A DNA stretch of 64,000 nucleotides from Henricia sp. BOLD:AAB3569 (taxonomy: Eukaryota; Echinodermata; Asteroidea; Spinulosida; Echinasteridae): NCBI GenBank assembly GCA_037783545.1, contig JBBELK010000003.1:434001-498000 (forward strand). Reading direction: 5' to 3'. Positions 13,001 through 28,000 of this stretch are shown in pieces. The notes beneath the pieces are model-generated. The model was not told where the DNA came from and did no database searches. It saw nothing but the letters and a program-made list of their open reading frames with translations. The translations under genes were made by a program, and so were the position numbers. Each line of letters begins with the position of its first letter. Positions within the stretch are counted from its first letter, which is position 1.

Positions 13001-16000
13001 AAAATAATAAAAATGTTAACGTACCGTACGTATTGTAGTCAACGTAAATAAATACAACCTTTTGCCTCGCGCTAAATTGTGCTTATTTATTTATCGCCAT
13101 ATATCGTTCAACGATGCTTTTCACTGATATTTTGAGGCAGGTACCAGGGCCAGTTCGCTGGGCAATAAGGCCACTTCAGTTAGCTAGGACCAGTTAGGGT
13201 ATCAAGGCCTTGTCATGTTTTAGTGTATAGGCCTACATGTATATAGCCAAAATGTGTATATGACCTTGATTTTGCAGGTCAACATGTGAAACATCCAATT
13301 TTATCTCATTTTTGTATTTAAAAAATACCAGTTGAAATTCCAAATTATCCTCCATGGTTTTTTACTACCGGGGTAGCATGATAATAAAGCTGGAAACTGT
13401 CTCAAAAATCATTGAGAAATTCATGAAATTTACATTACCGTGCAGTGATGGGGTGATCACATCATGGACAAATCACAAATGGAGCAAATGTTTGACCCTC
13501 AAAACACAAATTCAGCAGGAAAAACCCAAAACATTTTCGTGAAAAAAAAGCCAATCGTATACCAACATCGTCATGATCATCATCCATTCTGTATACTACA
13601 TAATGTATACCAGTTTTGCATCTCTGACTTTCCTTTTCGGTAGTGGTTCCAGTGCATTTTGCAGACCCAGTTTTAGGCCTTTCACCCACATCTTCATCTT
13701 TAGGTGCTGATCTGGTGTTATATTTGGTCATTTCCACTGCTTTTCTGTTGTCTTTTTTCTTCTTTTCCCGAAAAACATGCACAAATGCAAGCGCTAGCAG
13801 TAGCACGAACGCACGCAAGTTGGTTGCACACACTGACTTGCTGAAAAACATGTGGTAACACTGGTTTTCGTGAGTTTCATTTTTTCCTGTGTTGCACTTG
13901 GCACATGCACAACAGTATTGTGTTGAACTGGGATGTCTTGCGAATACTAATATTGGAACTTGTTACTAGTCTATGATAGTTGTCACGATATTCCAGATCA
14001 AGGTACATACACACGTGTATGCATTACTGCAAAAATGAAGCGGAGCATCACGGCGCGGCATTGCGTCGGCGTGGCATGTACGTAATTGTTCAGTTGGTGT
14101 TGTCATTGTCGACCGTCGTGGTTAATAATTGAATCGCAATGATTGCTATACCGGTTTGGTTTTGTGTCGCATTTCTGGCGGATTACATCGCATTTTGCGA
14201 TGCGAAACCGAACATTTTGTTCCCTGAATGGAATAACGGTGTTTTAAAGACAGATTATATTATTGGAAAACTTTAAAGAAGAGGAACAACAGCATTACAT
14301 AACTAAAGAATAATGTTGATAAACTGCCTTGTAGAAATTTCAGCCACATGGATGCAGTAATACTTCAGAAAACCTGAAAAATCCATGCATGGTTTTCAGC
14401 CATGGACAGTCATAAAAAAAAGAGCACCTTCAGTTGGCAATTTCTCCCACAAAGATCATGTGGTGTTTGTTACCAATTAGTATTAGGGTAATTCCCAAAA
14501 TTAGGGGTCCAAAATGTTTGGTGTCCCAGTTTCATACGACACTCTGCTTCAAAAATCACCCCTTATGACCACAAATTCTCAGTAATGGACTGTGGCCTGA
14601 TTATAGGGAACAGCATCATTTTCTTCAATATTTTGTTTTCTGATTTCTGAAAAATATTCAAAACAAAAGACCATAAATGCTTATAATTTGTTCCATGGTA
14701 TTGAATAGGAGTTTGGTGTCCCGGGTTACCTACGCCAATGAAAATTGGCTGTAGAATGAGTTTGCATTAACCTTGGTGCCATATCTACACACAAACATTA
14801 AATTTGAGTGGCATTTGTTCAAATAAAAATAATGATTTTCTACTGGGAAACCACTTTCAATCACTAAAAACACTTGGAAATCTTAAAAAGCATGTCACAC
14901 TTTTGGACCCCTAATTTTGGGAAATACCCACTAGCACTTTTAGTGTGTTTTTCTTGTCAACTCGTGAAGTAAAATTTTGGGTAACTGAAAATGTTTTATT
15001 TAAGGAATAAAAGTGGGTTCGGCCAAACAAACGATTAGTCAAACAAATGTTTAAAACTGGCTAGGGGACGGGACGAGTTAATGCTGTAACCGAACAGACG
15101 AACCGAATGGGATTTTACCGAACTTGGCACTTCCGGACCGAACCAAACATTTCACTCAGTGGTTCACTTCGGATGTCACATTTTAAGTATTTTAAATGAA
15201 AAATATGAAAGATAGCTGGCTTCCGTCAAAACGTCAAAAACGCACTCAAAATTACTTCCTATACTTGCAAAAATGCTTCACATTTAACCGTTGATTGTCA
15301 CATGCACTATACAAAGAAATTCCTGTGCTGAAAATCACCGCGAATTTCACCGACGCTCCATACCTTGCCCAGGCAGCCGCTCTTACGGTCCCAGAGGGTG
15401 TAGGGCCATGGTGCAGGCTAATAGCCTCGTCCATTCTGCAAATAGGGTGTGTATCTTTTCGATATCAAAGATTTATTACAGAAAACACACCCTTTGTAAA
15501 TTCATGACATATAGGCTGCGTTCGGGCGTGTACTCCTGTTAACACGAGCATACTCCTGAGCGCGCGAACGGCAAGATTAACGACACTCGGGTCAGTGAGA
15601 GTATGCTCTCGGTACTCCCCAACAAATGGGGAGTGTGCTCTTACTCCTGACGAGTGCCATGTGATTTGTACGAAGATGGCGGGATATAGGTTGGATTTTT
15701 GGTGAATTTGCTAAACGTGTCAACTGGATAACTGAAACAACAACTCACTAAGGTTTGTTTTACACGGTATCAAAGGTTCTCACGACTTACGGTCTGTATT
15801 TTCTTCAATTTCTTGTGAGCAGTGGAACGGCGTTTTTTTTGTAGTCATGGCAAGAGACGGCCATCTTGACTAATGGCCGTTTGCGTAATGCGACCCAAGT
15901 GCAATGCGCACGCATTACTCCGGAGTAGCGAGAACTGCACGCCCGAATGCAGCCTTAGTTTCATCCATATTCACATTATATTACAGATATGGTCACATTT

Positions 16001-19000
16001 GTTTCAAGGTGTCATATAGATGGTTGAATTGACTGTACATGGGAACTTGGTACAAATGATACAACACACTCAACCCAGTGCGAGCGTGATTCGATTAGCC
16101 TAGCAACGCATAAACACACTGTGGCGAGCTCGCATAAATAATGAGCCTCCACCCTCTAGGATTGTATGCGCAGCTGCCCTACTCGGGCAAGGTTTGGAGC
16201 GCGGTGAAATTCGTGGCACGAATTTGTTCGTGGTGTTTTGACGAGCCTGCGTTTATAATGGTCTATAACATACAACCTCAAATACATAATGACCTACCTT
16301 AACCTGCAGTCCTTTTATTCCTGCTTTTATTCTGGAATTATTAAGATTGTTTCGCCTCCACATGACTAAATAAAACCTCCTGTTGCTTTGGTAACCGAAG
16401 ACGAATCCGATGTAGCCGTTTCCTTGGCCGTTACTGTTGACGAACAATGTCCCGGAGTAGTCCATAGATGAAAACGCATCTCGCCCTATCAGCATGACTG
16501 GCATAGCAGTGCTGGAGACTTCACGAATCTCTTTCCCCTGTTTGCAGATAAATTCATTAAAATTATTCATGAGACAAATTTTGCCTTTACGAAAGAAATG
16601 CGGACACTTTCTTTTTTCCCTTTTATTTGCAAAGTTCAGTATTTAAATACAGATTACATACTCACAATATGTTAGGGATATTGTGGCATGTACGCAGATA
16701 TTTTATTGAGGGTATGCATTCTGCTTGAATGACTTAGTATATGATTAGAGAATAGCCCGTATTCCTGAATGCATGAGGGCGCTCGAACTTTGTGATTTGG
16801 GGGGAAATGGGCATAGCATGACATTGGAAAATGGGGAATACGTCCGTACGTGGGAAAAAGTCGCGTACGCGGAGTGCAGGCCTGTGACGCACGCGGGCGC
16901 AGATTTTCATTCAAAGTAAACGTTTGGAAGACTTGCGCGCATAGCGAGTTTTGTGTTCGAACATAACGCACGATGGGCGCGGGCTACTGCACGACAGACA
17001 CCTTGTCGCAGAAATAGGTGAAAAGTCATTTTGGGAAACAAAATCCAGAATTGACAACATACCAATACCCCTAACTTATTGTGAGTAGTGTGCATGATTG
17101 GAGAACTTTTAAAAACAGAAACAGCATTTACATAACTAGAGAATAATGTTGATAAACTGCCTTGTAGAAATTTCAGCCACATAGATGCAGTAATACTTCA
17201 GAAAACCTGAACAATCCATGCATGGTTTTTGTGTATGAATGAATGGTAAAAAAAGTTGTCTGCAGACGTTTTGTTTTTTAAACTACACTCGACCAAAAAG
17301 GTTGTGTCACCAGTAAGACATTTATAGATATTTATTATTAAATTGGATTTAATGTAGGAAAATAATATATCAAATTTTAGCTGAACATATCCCTCAAAGG
17401 AATAGAGCTCAAGAGAGATCATGATGGCAAGCTTCACTGAACATGAATGCAACAAAGGAGTGTAGGGTCAGAATGAAAAACACCAAAGAACAATGCAACT
17501 TGTGATTTGGGCAATTTGTGTGTAGACAATTAGGGTCATTGTCTTGTGAAAAACATCCAATTCAAAATGGTTAAATTGTCCAATCTGAATCGTGCCATTG
17601 CATTAGGTATGGTGGAAGCAAAATACTGAACTGTAACTCCCCTTGCTTTAGTGCAATAAAGTTGACATCGTTGTTTTTTGGTGTTTTTCATTCTGACCCC
17701 ACACTCCTTTGTTGCATTCCTGTTCCGTGAAGCTTGCCATCATGGACTCTGTTGAGCTCTATTCCTTTGAGTGATATGTTTAGCTAAAATTTGATATATT
17801 ATTTTCCTACATTAAATCCAATTTCATAATAAATATCTACAAATGTCTTACTGGTGACAGAACATTTTTGGTCGAGTGTACATATGTACCTTCAGTTGAC
17901 AATTTCTCCCACAAAGGTACAATTTTTACACAGAAAATGTGGTGTTTGTTACCATTGCTATCAACACTTAGTCCAGATCACATTTTTGAACTAATTTTGT
18001 AAACTAATTTATCCAGTTACATAAAGCAGTGCAGTGATTACACCAACTGTTTTGTTTCCACATCCAAATTGGAGATTGCAAATTTCCTGTTTTCTTCCCA
18101 TGGATAGTATTTTGGGAATGTACTTTATATGATTGTTGGGTTAAAACGAAATCCATTTTGTGGAAAAATCAGAACACGCTTCTTTAAGTTGCTTACATCG
18201 TCTGTGATAACCCACACAGGGGTGTCACTGTCAGGAAGTTCTGGATAAAGTTGGACTGTTAGAAAGTTGAATGTGAAATTTGTCGTCTTGTAGCGGTTGC
18301 TTAGCGGGCAGATATCATCTTGATCCTGAGCTCCGTCTCCATCCTGATCCATTTCACAGACCTTGCCAGAGCCGTACTCTGCTCAGATAAATCAAAATTT
18401 GTTTTATATCAAGATATCAACAGCATGTTTTGAGACCTACAAAAAAATCATAATTTGGGACATCTCAGATGGATTTTTTACAACTTGAATGATGAAGGAA
18501 ACTGATGGTTAAAGTTATATTGTCCGTGGTTCTCAGCATTTTAGACATCGACAACATTGTGAAAAATGCCGTTTTTATACGGCTGTTTGTTTGCGCCTTA
18601 CATAAACTTGCCCAAGTCTGATTTCCCGTGATAGGTCTGTAATGCGCAGCGTACAGCACGCCCTCTGGACTAGTGGCCTGTCTAATCTCTCTTCTGTCTC
18701 GGAAAGAAGAAAACAGTTTAGACAGGCCACTAGTTGAGATGGTGCACTGTATACACTGCGCGTTACAGACCAAATACGGGAAGTCAGAATTGGGCAAGTC
18801 TACGCTTTACCGTGAGTTGAATTATTGGCAGTAATTGTTCGATTTTATAACCAAACATTGGTAGATGTTTTTCTGTCGAAATTTGCCCAATTTTGTTATG
18901 GAAGCAGCGACAGAAATCTTGTCACCACTCTGAGCCAATCACTACATGTGCACAGATTGTAAACACAGTGCAGTTTAATGTCCACGTTTGCGATTGGCTG

Positions 19001-22000
19001 CTACATTGTATTTGAACCCTAAAGGGGAATTCCATAAATTCAAATTTACACTTCAGAGACTTTGAGGGCTTGTAATGCTTCACGTATTCAAATTGTTTGA
19101 TTTTTTTGATTTCAAGTTGTTTGATGTTTTTAAAGCATCATTGATGGAAGTGTAATTTCTGAAAAAGTGATTTTAATGCCATTCTCAGTAAGTGTGTAGG
19201 GTCCCCGAAACCCTCGGTTTCGGACGTACTCAATGAGGGAAACAAATCATGTGGTGTTTGTTACCATTGCTATCAACACTTTTAGCCAGGTTTTTCTCGT
19301 CAACTCGTGAAGTAATTGTGGATAAATTTTTGATAGTTTGCGTGTATATGTATTTCCTTAGGGGATTGTAATGTGCTTAGCAGAGTGGAAATACCCTGAG
19401 CTTTCAGGACGGGAAAACAATTACCTGATATAAACGACAATTTCTGGACTGATTATGAAAGCTTACCACCCTCTTGCCCCGGATTGAATACAAGTGGACA
19501 GTTATCCTCATCATTAGAGACACCATCCCCATCCTTGTCATGGTCGCATGCATCTCCTGTGTACACAAAAGAATAAAAGGCACTTGTTCAGATCACTTTG
19601 TGCGTCCCCTACTTAGACGTAGACAGAAAATCTTAAAAACCGAGCCTTAAGCCAGATCCAATCATTTCGAAAACAACCATTAAAAGTCGGACCACTAGTC
19701 TGCCACTGGTGGACTGCCGGTCAATTAAGCACTAGTGGTCCACTGTCGGTATGCCTACTGCGGACCGCCGGTGCAAAAACGGGATTCATCACCATGGTCT
19801 GCTATCGGTATGCCAATGGCGGACTGCCAGCACAAACATGGGATTAACCACCAGTGGTCCGCTATCCGTATGCCAACGGCAGACCGCTAAAGAACTGCCA
19901 CCGGTGAAAATGTCCGATTAACCACCAGCGGACATTTGCTCTGGCGGTCCGCCGGTGGCTGCAGTGCACCAGCGGGCCACTAATGGCCCGACCAATACTT
20001 CCTGGTGTTTTTTTCCTCCAGCTTTGCGATGCTTTTCACACCAATATTTTTACGCTCATTTTTCAATTTAAAGGAGCATGACCAGATATTTCCATAAAAA
20101 TGAATTTCGTTCTAACCCAAAAATCATAGAGGCGCCTTCCCTGTACCAGTGATCTCCACTGGTCCAAATTTTGTCCGGGCGCGCCGATGTCGCTCAGTGG
20201 GGGGGGGGGGGGGGGTTGCGATAGCGACAGCGGCAGCACGTACTCACCCAAACACACAACCACGAACGCACCCGGACGTACGTCGCGACACAGTGGTTGG
20301 CATGCAGCGCCCTCAAGAGTTAAAAAAACGGCTCTTGAGGGCGCTGTTCAACAAATGCATACTGTCATGGCCGTTATCGATGCGAATTTGGGTCGCCGAT
20401 CCGATAGATTTGCGTGGTAAATGACCGATAATGACACCAGTGACTACCGAATCACGTTAGGTGAATATACACCGCATTTTGGAATGACTCGGCTGTACTT
20501 TCATAGTGTTTTGGAGGAGAAATTATATTTTTTTTGTCCGGGCGGCACAATGTTTTGTCCGGGCGGCAAATTTTTGTCCGGGCGCTAACGGTACCTCTGA
20601 TGATTTTGTCCGGGCGCCCCGCCCGGACAAAACCGGTAGTGGAGAACACTGCTGTACAAGTCCGCCATTGCTGGGACGCAGCTTTTTCCAGTGCATGGAC
20701 TGTGCGTTTTGCATTGTTGTTAAATCAAACAATGCGCATCCATGACGTGCACAACGCGCTCGACGCACACACAATTAAATTCACACTGAGCCTTCTTGCG
20801 CGTAATTGCCAAGCGCGTCGCTTTGAGGAAAAAGCGTTGTGGAAGGAATTTTGAGTGAAACGATCGATGCACTGAAAATCACTGAATTTTTAAAACAATT
20901 TCTGCCAAGCTAATTCTGTGGAAAGAATTTGGCGTGAAACAACGCACTGAAAACCAAAGAATTAGCTTGGACATATTACGTCGCAATTACGTGTGGGCAA
21001 AGGCTCAGTGTAAATTCACCATTACAACAAACGCCAAGTTGTTCGAAGTGACAACACAATGTGCATCATTACATAATGCATGTAGTTCATGCACTGACTG
21101 CGTCCCAGCTATGGCGGGACAAACAGGTAAGGTTTCCATGGTAATGGGAAAGGTCTATAAATCACACCCATGGAAAAAAATGAGGGTAAAAAATGTGATC
21201 CTCCAACAAATTTTCTGTACCTGCACCATCCACATCGGTGTCGGTCTGGTCGGCATTTGGTACGTAGACGCAATTGTCATCCAGATCTAGTGCACCATCA
21301 CCATCGCTATGAAATTCAAACAAATCACGTAAAATCGATGCTACACACACTGTAAGATTAACTCACTAATTTTTAATTCTCCTGGGGTCGTAAATTTCAC
21401 TAAACTCTTTGTAAGTTAAGGCCCATAATAAGACTTGCGATGGATCCTAGGATTGACTGCGATTGTGGCTACAGTGGGTGCTGCGATGGATTTCACCAAA
21501 CCTATCGTAAGCGTGATGCGTTCGATTATCGATTAGGGATATTTGCATATTTACTCTTAAGGCTGTTTGCTGTGCTGAACTATGTTTTTAATAAAACGGT
21601 TGTCGGCTACACGAGTTTAAAAAGTCTCTGTGTCTCTTCTGCGTATTGTGCAAGCGTGCGGTTAAATGTGGCGCGCAGCTTACGGGACGCGTACCATACA
21701 TTTCGTGCAAGCGCGTGGGTGCTTCCTGTTTTGCACGTTGTTTTAAAGTCGTGCATAGGACGCGTGTGGAACACAGTAGCATCATTCAAATTTTTATTCC
21801 ACGTGTACAGCACGACAATGTGGCCAACGTACACAATGGATGGCCCGACTGCAGCGTAGCTTCTGTGTTGAACAGTTTTAAAGCAACACTTTTTGTCACC
21901 TGCTAAAATCATATGTACAAAATTTCAAATTTTCTCTTGTTTATATCGCTTAGCATAAAATCTATCAAGAGTGGCAATCAGTTTTGGGGCAGCCAGAGTT

Positions 22001-25000
22001 CGCCTGGTCCTCTAAAAACGGCAAAAACCACGACCATCGTTGGTCAAATTTCTTTTAGGGGGTGACCAGGGGCATGTTTTTTAGTGGTGGTGGTCACTTT
22101 CCCTCTGTTTTCCTTTACCTATTTTAGGGCACTACATGTATCTTGATTTTTTTATTTTATGGGGGACACTGGAAATTTGTGCAGAAAGCACGTGCCCACC
22201 TACCCAGGCTCCCCCACGGCTACGTCGCTGGTCTTGCATTGTGCGTCAAGCATCTGATGCTCTAAATGCTCCGTGTGGTTTGAGCAGCGCGTCAAAAGCA
22301 CTTGCCACACTCTGAGCATTTCAGGCGTCATTTTCAAGCAGGGGTTTGTGTGAGGATTGTAATATGACGACGACGAGATGGGGATACACACGTTTTTTGA
22401 CAATTTATTGTAATTCGATTACAATCGAATGATGATAATTCTCGTCGTTGACTGAATATGATACGATTACAATACATTTGTGGTCACACGCACAAAATCT
22501 CATAATGGTACCAGGGGCGGATCCAGGAATTTTTCCAGGGGGGGGGTTTCGGCCAGTCAGATTTTGTTATATATAAAGTACATGGACATCTTTTTCTTGC
22601 GTAAAAATGGACGTATAATATTAACAATAACATACTTTGACAAAATTTATTTGTCAATTTATTTATTAAAATATTATTATTTTTCTTTTTTAAGAGCAGG
22701 GGGGTTGTTTTGACCCCCAAACCCCCCCCACCCCCACCTGGATCCGCGCCTGGGTACTATAAATACCTATACCGGCCAAAAGTTTGAGTACACTTGTTGA
22801 AAACTATGTATTTGCAATTTGTCTGTAAGATTGACCCTTATTTCGTAGAGTAATCACAGCTTGCCCTTTTCTTCACTCAACTGGGGTCCTTTTGCCATTT
22901 TACAACAGTTGTGTATGCAAGAAAGGCAAATATAGACTAGATAGCTATATATCTGATAGTGGTCAAGAACTGACTGGTGCCAATACTGTGCATTCAGCTA
23001 GTACAAAGTGATTTTGGACACGCTCCAGGGACCTCAGAAAAATCAGAGAACAGTCAGAACACATGCAAAATAACCTATTACATATAATCTGTTACATAAT
23101 ACAATATTGTATTCATACTTCTCAAAACTTGTGTGACCTTCAGAGGCTACGTATGAAGCCAGAGGTGGCTATTTTTAGGAATGAAAGATAAAGAGACATT
23201 TCTGAAGTTTCAAGGACATTTCTATGACATGCATTGAATATATTGGTTGCATAATTTGTTTTTTGTACTGGGCATAAAATGCTGTAAAATGTTACTAAAC
23301 ATAGTTTTCAACAGGTGTACTCAAACTTTTGGCCGGTACTGTACGACAATAAATTGGGATGTCGTAATTCGTGTGACCCCAGCCGTAGTTTCTGTGAGTA
23401 GATTACCTGTCTCTGTTGTCAGCCGTAACGGGGTCGCAAGCATCAGCATATCCATTCTGATCCGTATCTAGTAGGTCGAGGTTCCAGACCTCAGGGCAGG
23501 AATCACATACATCACCAATACCGTCGGAATCCTTGTCGAGCTGATCAGCATTGGGCATGAAGGGACAGTTGTCTGTGGTGTCATTGTGTCCTTCAATAAA
23601 AAGAGTTCAGTGCTTAAAGCCTTGCGTACATCAACCTTGTAACTGGGAGCAAATCAACTAGGGTATCGTGGCCGAGTGGTTAGGGCCATTGACTCGCAAT
23701 CATGGGTGAAAACTTGGGGTTGCGGGTTCGAATCCGGCTGCGGTACCTGTGCCCTTGGGCAAGGCACTCAACCACACTTGCTCATTCCTTCAGAAGGGAT
23801 GTAAAGCCGTTGGTCCAGAGCATTCTTTCGTGAAGAGCAAGGGGATTCCCCAGTGTCTCTGGCCATTTCTAATTCTAATTCTTCATGGGTTTCCTCACGC
23901 TTACAAGTGAAAGTGCAATGAGCACTATTGAGGAATCCTTGTTAGGAATACCAGAAAGAAATAATAATAATAAAACATGTTTCGCTAATAATCAAAAATG
24001 TTTGATTAAGCATAGCACGATAATTTGCTCAAGCAAGGGCCTAGTTTATTAAAGCTTGTTGTTCTAAGCACGCGTAGATAGTGCACGCGCAACGCTGTCG
24101 TCTGTTTTGTTCGAACACGTTCATCGTCTGCTTTCATAAGTCAACGTCAACATTTTCAAGTACCATCACCGATAAGGTTTCCAATCTGGGATGATTATCA
24201 CTACCACAGAAGACCCTTGCCTGTCGCTGACTGGAATATTTCAACAACAGCTGAAAGTTGTGTATCTGTTGGAATAAGTGTCGCGAATTTTGCCGAGTAT
24301 GGCGAAGAAAAAATATGGCGTCGCGTTAGCAAAAAATCGGTAGGTTAGCATGCGGTTTGGTTTGCTAGTGCTTAAACAGTTTTATGAAATGGAGAGAGGT
24401 CTGCTTAATCAGAAATCGGGTGCTAACATGTTTTATGAAATTGACCCCTGTCGATGTGGGCATAGTGCGCACATCGACAGCAGCAACTGATCAGTTGCAC
24501 AACTAGTGGCAACTGGGAGCATCCACTCGGTCTACATTTCCAGAGCACGCACATCGACACAGCAACTCGGGTAAATCCTAGCGTACACCAACCTTGCACC
24601 TGGAAGCAACTCAACTGATCAGTTGCTGTCGATGTGCGCCTCACGTGATCAGACCATTCGTTCAACTGACACTAACCAGTTGCAAGTACGCATACATCGA
24701 CGAAACTGACCGCAACAGGACACTAGTTTTTATTCATCGGCAAACGACAAAGTTTCTTTGACACGCAGTATAGTTGTCACTATTAAAACTGCCCTCAGGT
24801 CGACTTGTGAATCTCTTGCGCCACGACGCAACTCTCGGCATCAGGCAATAACGCTCAGGTTACAAAACTGAACAAATCGTGTGAATATCGCTGAACAAGC
24901 GGCAACTCGACACAAAATAGTGGCAACTATGCTCATGTCACGCACGATGGCGTGATTTTTCCGCATGCTGATTGGCTAAAGTAGAACTGGATGTGCGTTA

Positions 25001-28000
25001 CGCGCACATCTTGTTTTCTTTCATGGAACTTGGCTGTGACGATCGGCATCACGTCGCAAAAGTTGAACACGTTCTACTTTTGCGATTGTTCATTTTTTTT
25101 TGTGCTGCATGATGCCGATCGTCGTATTTTAATCGGAGCTACACACATGTCTCAATACAATCGCCGACTAATTTGATGCCGACGTGCATAACTCAGGCGC
25201 AGCTTGGTCATAAAAAGCGGGTCCCTGACTGTGTCATCGCGAGGTCGACCTGGGGCGGCTTGCAGACTAGCTAATGTTACCTTAGCCCTAACTTTACCAT
25301 GTGGTTATTTCATGTAGGGCTATAATGAGAACAGTCAACAAGAACACGATATCACAAAACAAATGTCATGTTCTCCCCATGACACACTAATTCCCCCTGG
25401 GACTCACCCAAACATTGTCAGGCATAACCACTACGCAGGTTCTTCAGGGAAATAACAAGCCACGATGAAGATTCAGCCTAGAATTGCAGTAAAAAAGGAG
25501 GTCTGGAATGACGGCCGATGTGTACAAATTCAAGTATTGTGTACGATGTGTCTATCCGTGTACAAAGGAATGGCAATGCGCGGTCGATTACCAGACTACC
25601 AGTGCACAGACTGAATTTGAGATATCGTGTTCATGTTGACAGTTCTCATTAGCCCTACATGAAATAACCACATGATAAAGTTAGGGCTAAGGTAACATTA
25701 GCTACATACAGACCACTTACCATCATTATCATCATCATCGTCGCACACATCGCCCAGTCCATCACCGTCATTGTCACCTTGTGCGCCATTTATAACAAAC
25801 GGGCAATTGTCACAGGAGTCACCCACGTTATCCCCATCGCTGTCTTGCTGGTTGTAATTCTTCACGTACGGACAGTTGTCCTTGTGAACAATGGATACAG
25901 AGACTTATAATTAGGCTACCAAAAAAAACAATGTTTGATTCGAGTAGTGTCCATTATTACTAAAGAATTATAAGGGATATGGCAAAGATTGAATACGATA
26001 TGCAAAACCAAGCGACAAAATTTGAAAAGGTTAGCCCAACTTTTTCAAGTTTTGCTGCGCATGCGCAAACTGTGACACAGCCCCTTTAAAGGCAGTATAC
26101 ATCATTGGTAATTTTAAAAATCAGAAATGTTCACAGATTTACGCCTAACTTACACAATATAAACATGATGACCATAGAAAACATCCCCTGAAATGGTTTT
26201 GTCTGAAGTGCTATAGTCTTTGAGAAATGAGTAAAACAATTAGTTTTCGTCTCACGAGACGAAAATCCAATTCGCCCCAAAACCATTCGCCCAAGTGCCA
26301 TTTTGCCCCAAATTACTTCGTCCAAACACTACATCGCCCAAATGCCACTTCGTTCAGGGCGAAACGGTTCAGGGCGAAGTGGTTTTGGGGCGAAATGACT
26401 GCAAACCCTGTTTTGACTGTTTTCTCAAAAGTTAGACCAAGTACGGAGCTGGTTTTTGCTCATGTTGGTTTTAATCATGCATATCTTCAATCACACAGGG
26501 GGGTAAAACTATTTGTAACAGTTTACCAATCATGTACACTATCTTTAAGCGACACTCTGCAAGTGTTGAATCCCTCTTCCATTAACTGTGGATTACCTGG
26601 ATATCATAGATGTGATCGCTGTCATCGTCATCATCACAGATGTCGCCGAATTCATCATTATCATTATCCTCCTGTCCGCTGTTGGAAATCGTTGGACAGT
26701 TATCCTGCCGGTAAAAACAAAATCAAATTTATACAGAATATTTCTCCCCCAGCTCATGCCTGTGCCCAGCTTGAATTTTTTGTCAATATTTTTGCCATAT
26801 GGAAAACTTTCCTGCTATAGACTATGTAAGTTGACCTCGCGATCGTGCGAGACCACTGTTATTTCCGGACACAAGACCCTATCTCTTCAACGCACGTCGC
26901 GAGCGAAATTCTTGGATTATTTTGTTTACGCAGGTTTTTGTAAACTCAGACGGCCCAAAACGCGTATCTCTAAATAAAATCTTGCATTCCAATTGATGAA
27001 GTGGGGTATATAATCAAAAATAAGCAATCGAAATGTAAAAATTCACGATCTTTTCTGAGCCGACAATCAAACTTTGAAGATCGTAAACTACATGCAGCAA
27101 AAGGTATGCAACACGCACAGCAGCCGACAGACATAGGCCTACTGTGTACATACAGACCTCGCTAGCGATAGGCGAAACGCCATATACCAAAAGTAGAGCT
27201 TGCAGACTTTTTTTTAGAGTGCCCAAGTTCGAAGCATTCATTTTCACATGAATCCACACTTGGGTCATCCATTCCAAATTGGATGAAGAATATGCTAGCA
27301 GAGAAATTTATTCAGGTCACGAAATTTTAATAAATTTTTATCGTTTTTAGAGATAATTATGCATGTATTATATATTGTAAAAAAACATTTTAGTTACCCG
27401 AATCACTTTCGGCTCGGTTGTATACTTAAGATTGGACAGACAAATTTATATACAAAAAACAAAATCTCGCCCGTGTTATAGGAATAGGCGTTTTAGTCGT
27501 GTTGTGCCCGGAAGCTCAGATTTGACCTTTGCCGCGAGACTTACATAGTCTATTGTGCTCCCAGCGCAACTGACCTTCACAGAGTATTAAACTGACCTCA
27601 AGTGCAATCCTGAACACTGTTTTAATAATATTTTGTGTACACTAGCATTTGGTTATTCCTTTTCACGTCTGCCCAGACCCAGCCTTAAAAATTATCTAAT
27701 AAATACTCGAAATTACTTGCTAATGGACAAGCAAATCGTCGAGCTCACCACAAAGTGATGAATCCGTAAACATTTTTTTTTTAGCAATTTCTGTTTTTGG
27801 TATAATTTGACTTTATTTTGGTCCTTAACATTTATGCAAAGTTACGAGACCACGTACCTAATGGGTATGCAAATTTTTCACGAAATGGCGTATCGCGATA
27901 TGTCACTCATTGAAAAAGATGGTATGTGCATGAATTGCTTTTTCACGAAGTGGCGTATCGCGATACGCCACTTTGTGAAAAAGCGACGCACCAGGGCGAC

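Noticed and set aside
20149..20854. Several overlapping frames on both strands
   Set aside because: Produced by the CpG-rich TGTCCGGGCG boxes and neighbouring GC-rich sequence; no splice signals or family match.
21440..21912. Frames of 100-139 codons on both strands at 21.4-21.9 kb
   Set aside because: Mutually antisense frames in a GC-moderate stretch with no recognisable motif, splice border or repeat-free conservation signal.
26227..26977. Forward frames over 26.2-27.0 kb
   Set aside because: They cross the CGCCCCAAA MITE and run antisense to exon 21, which has clear type 3 repeat motifs on the minus strand.
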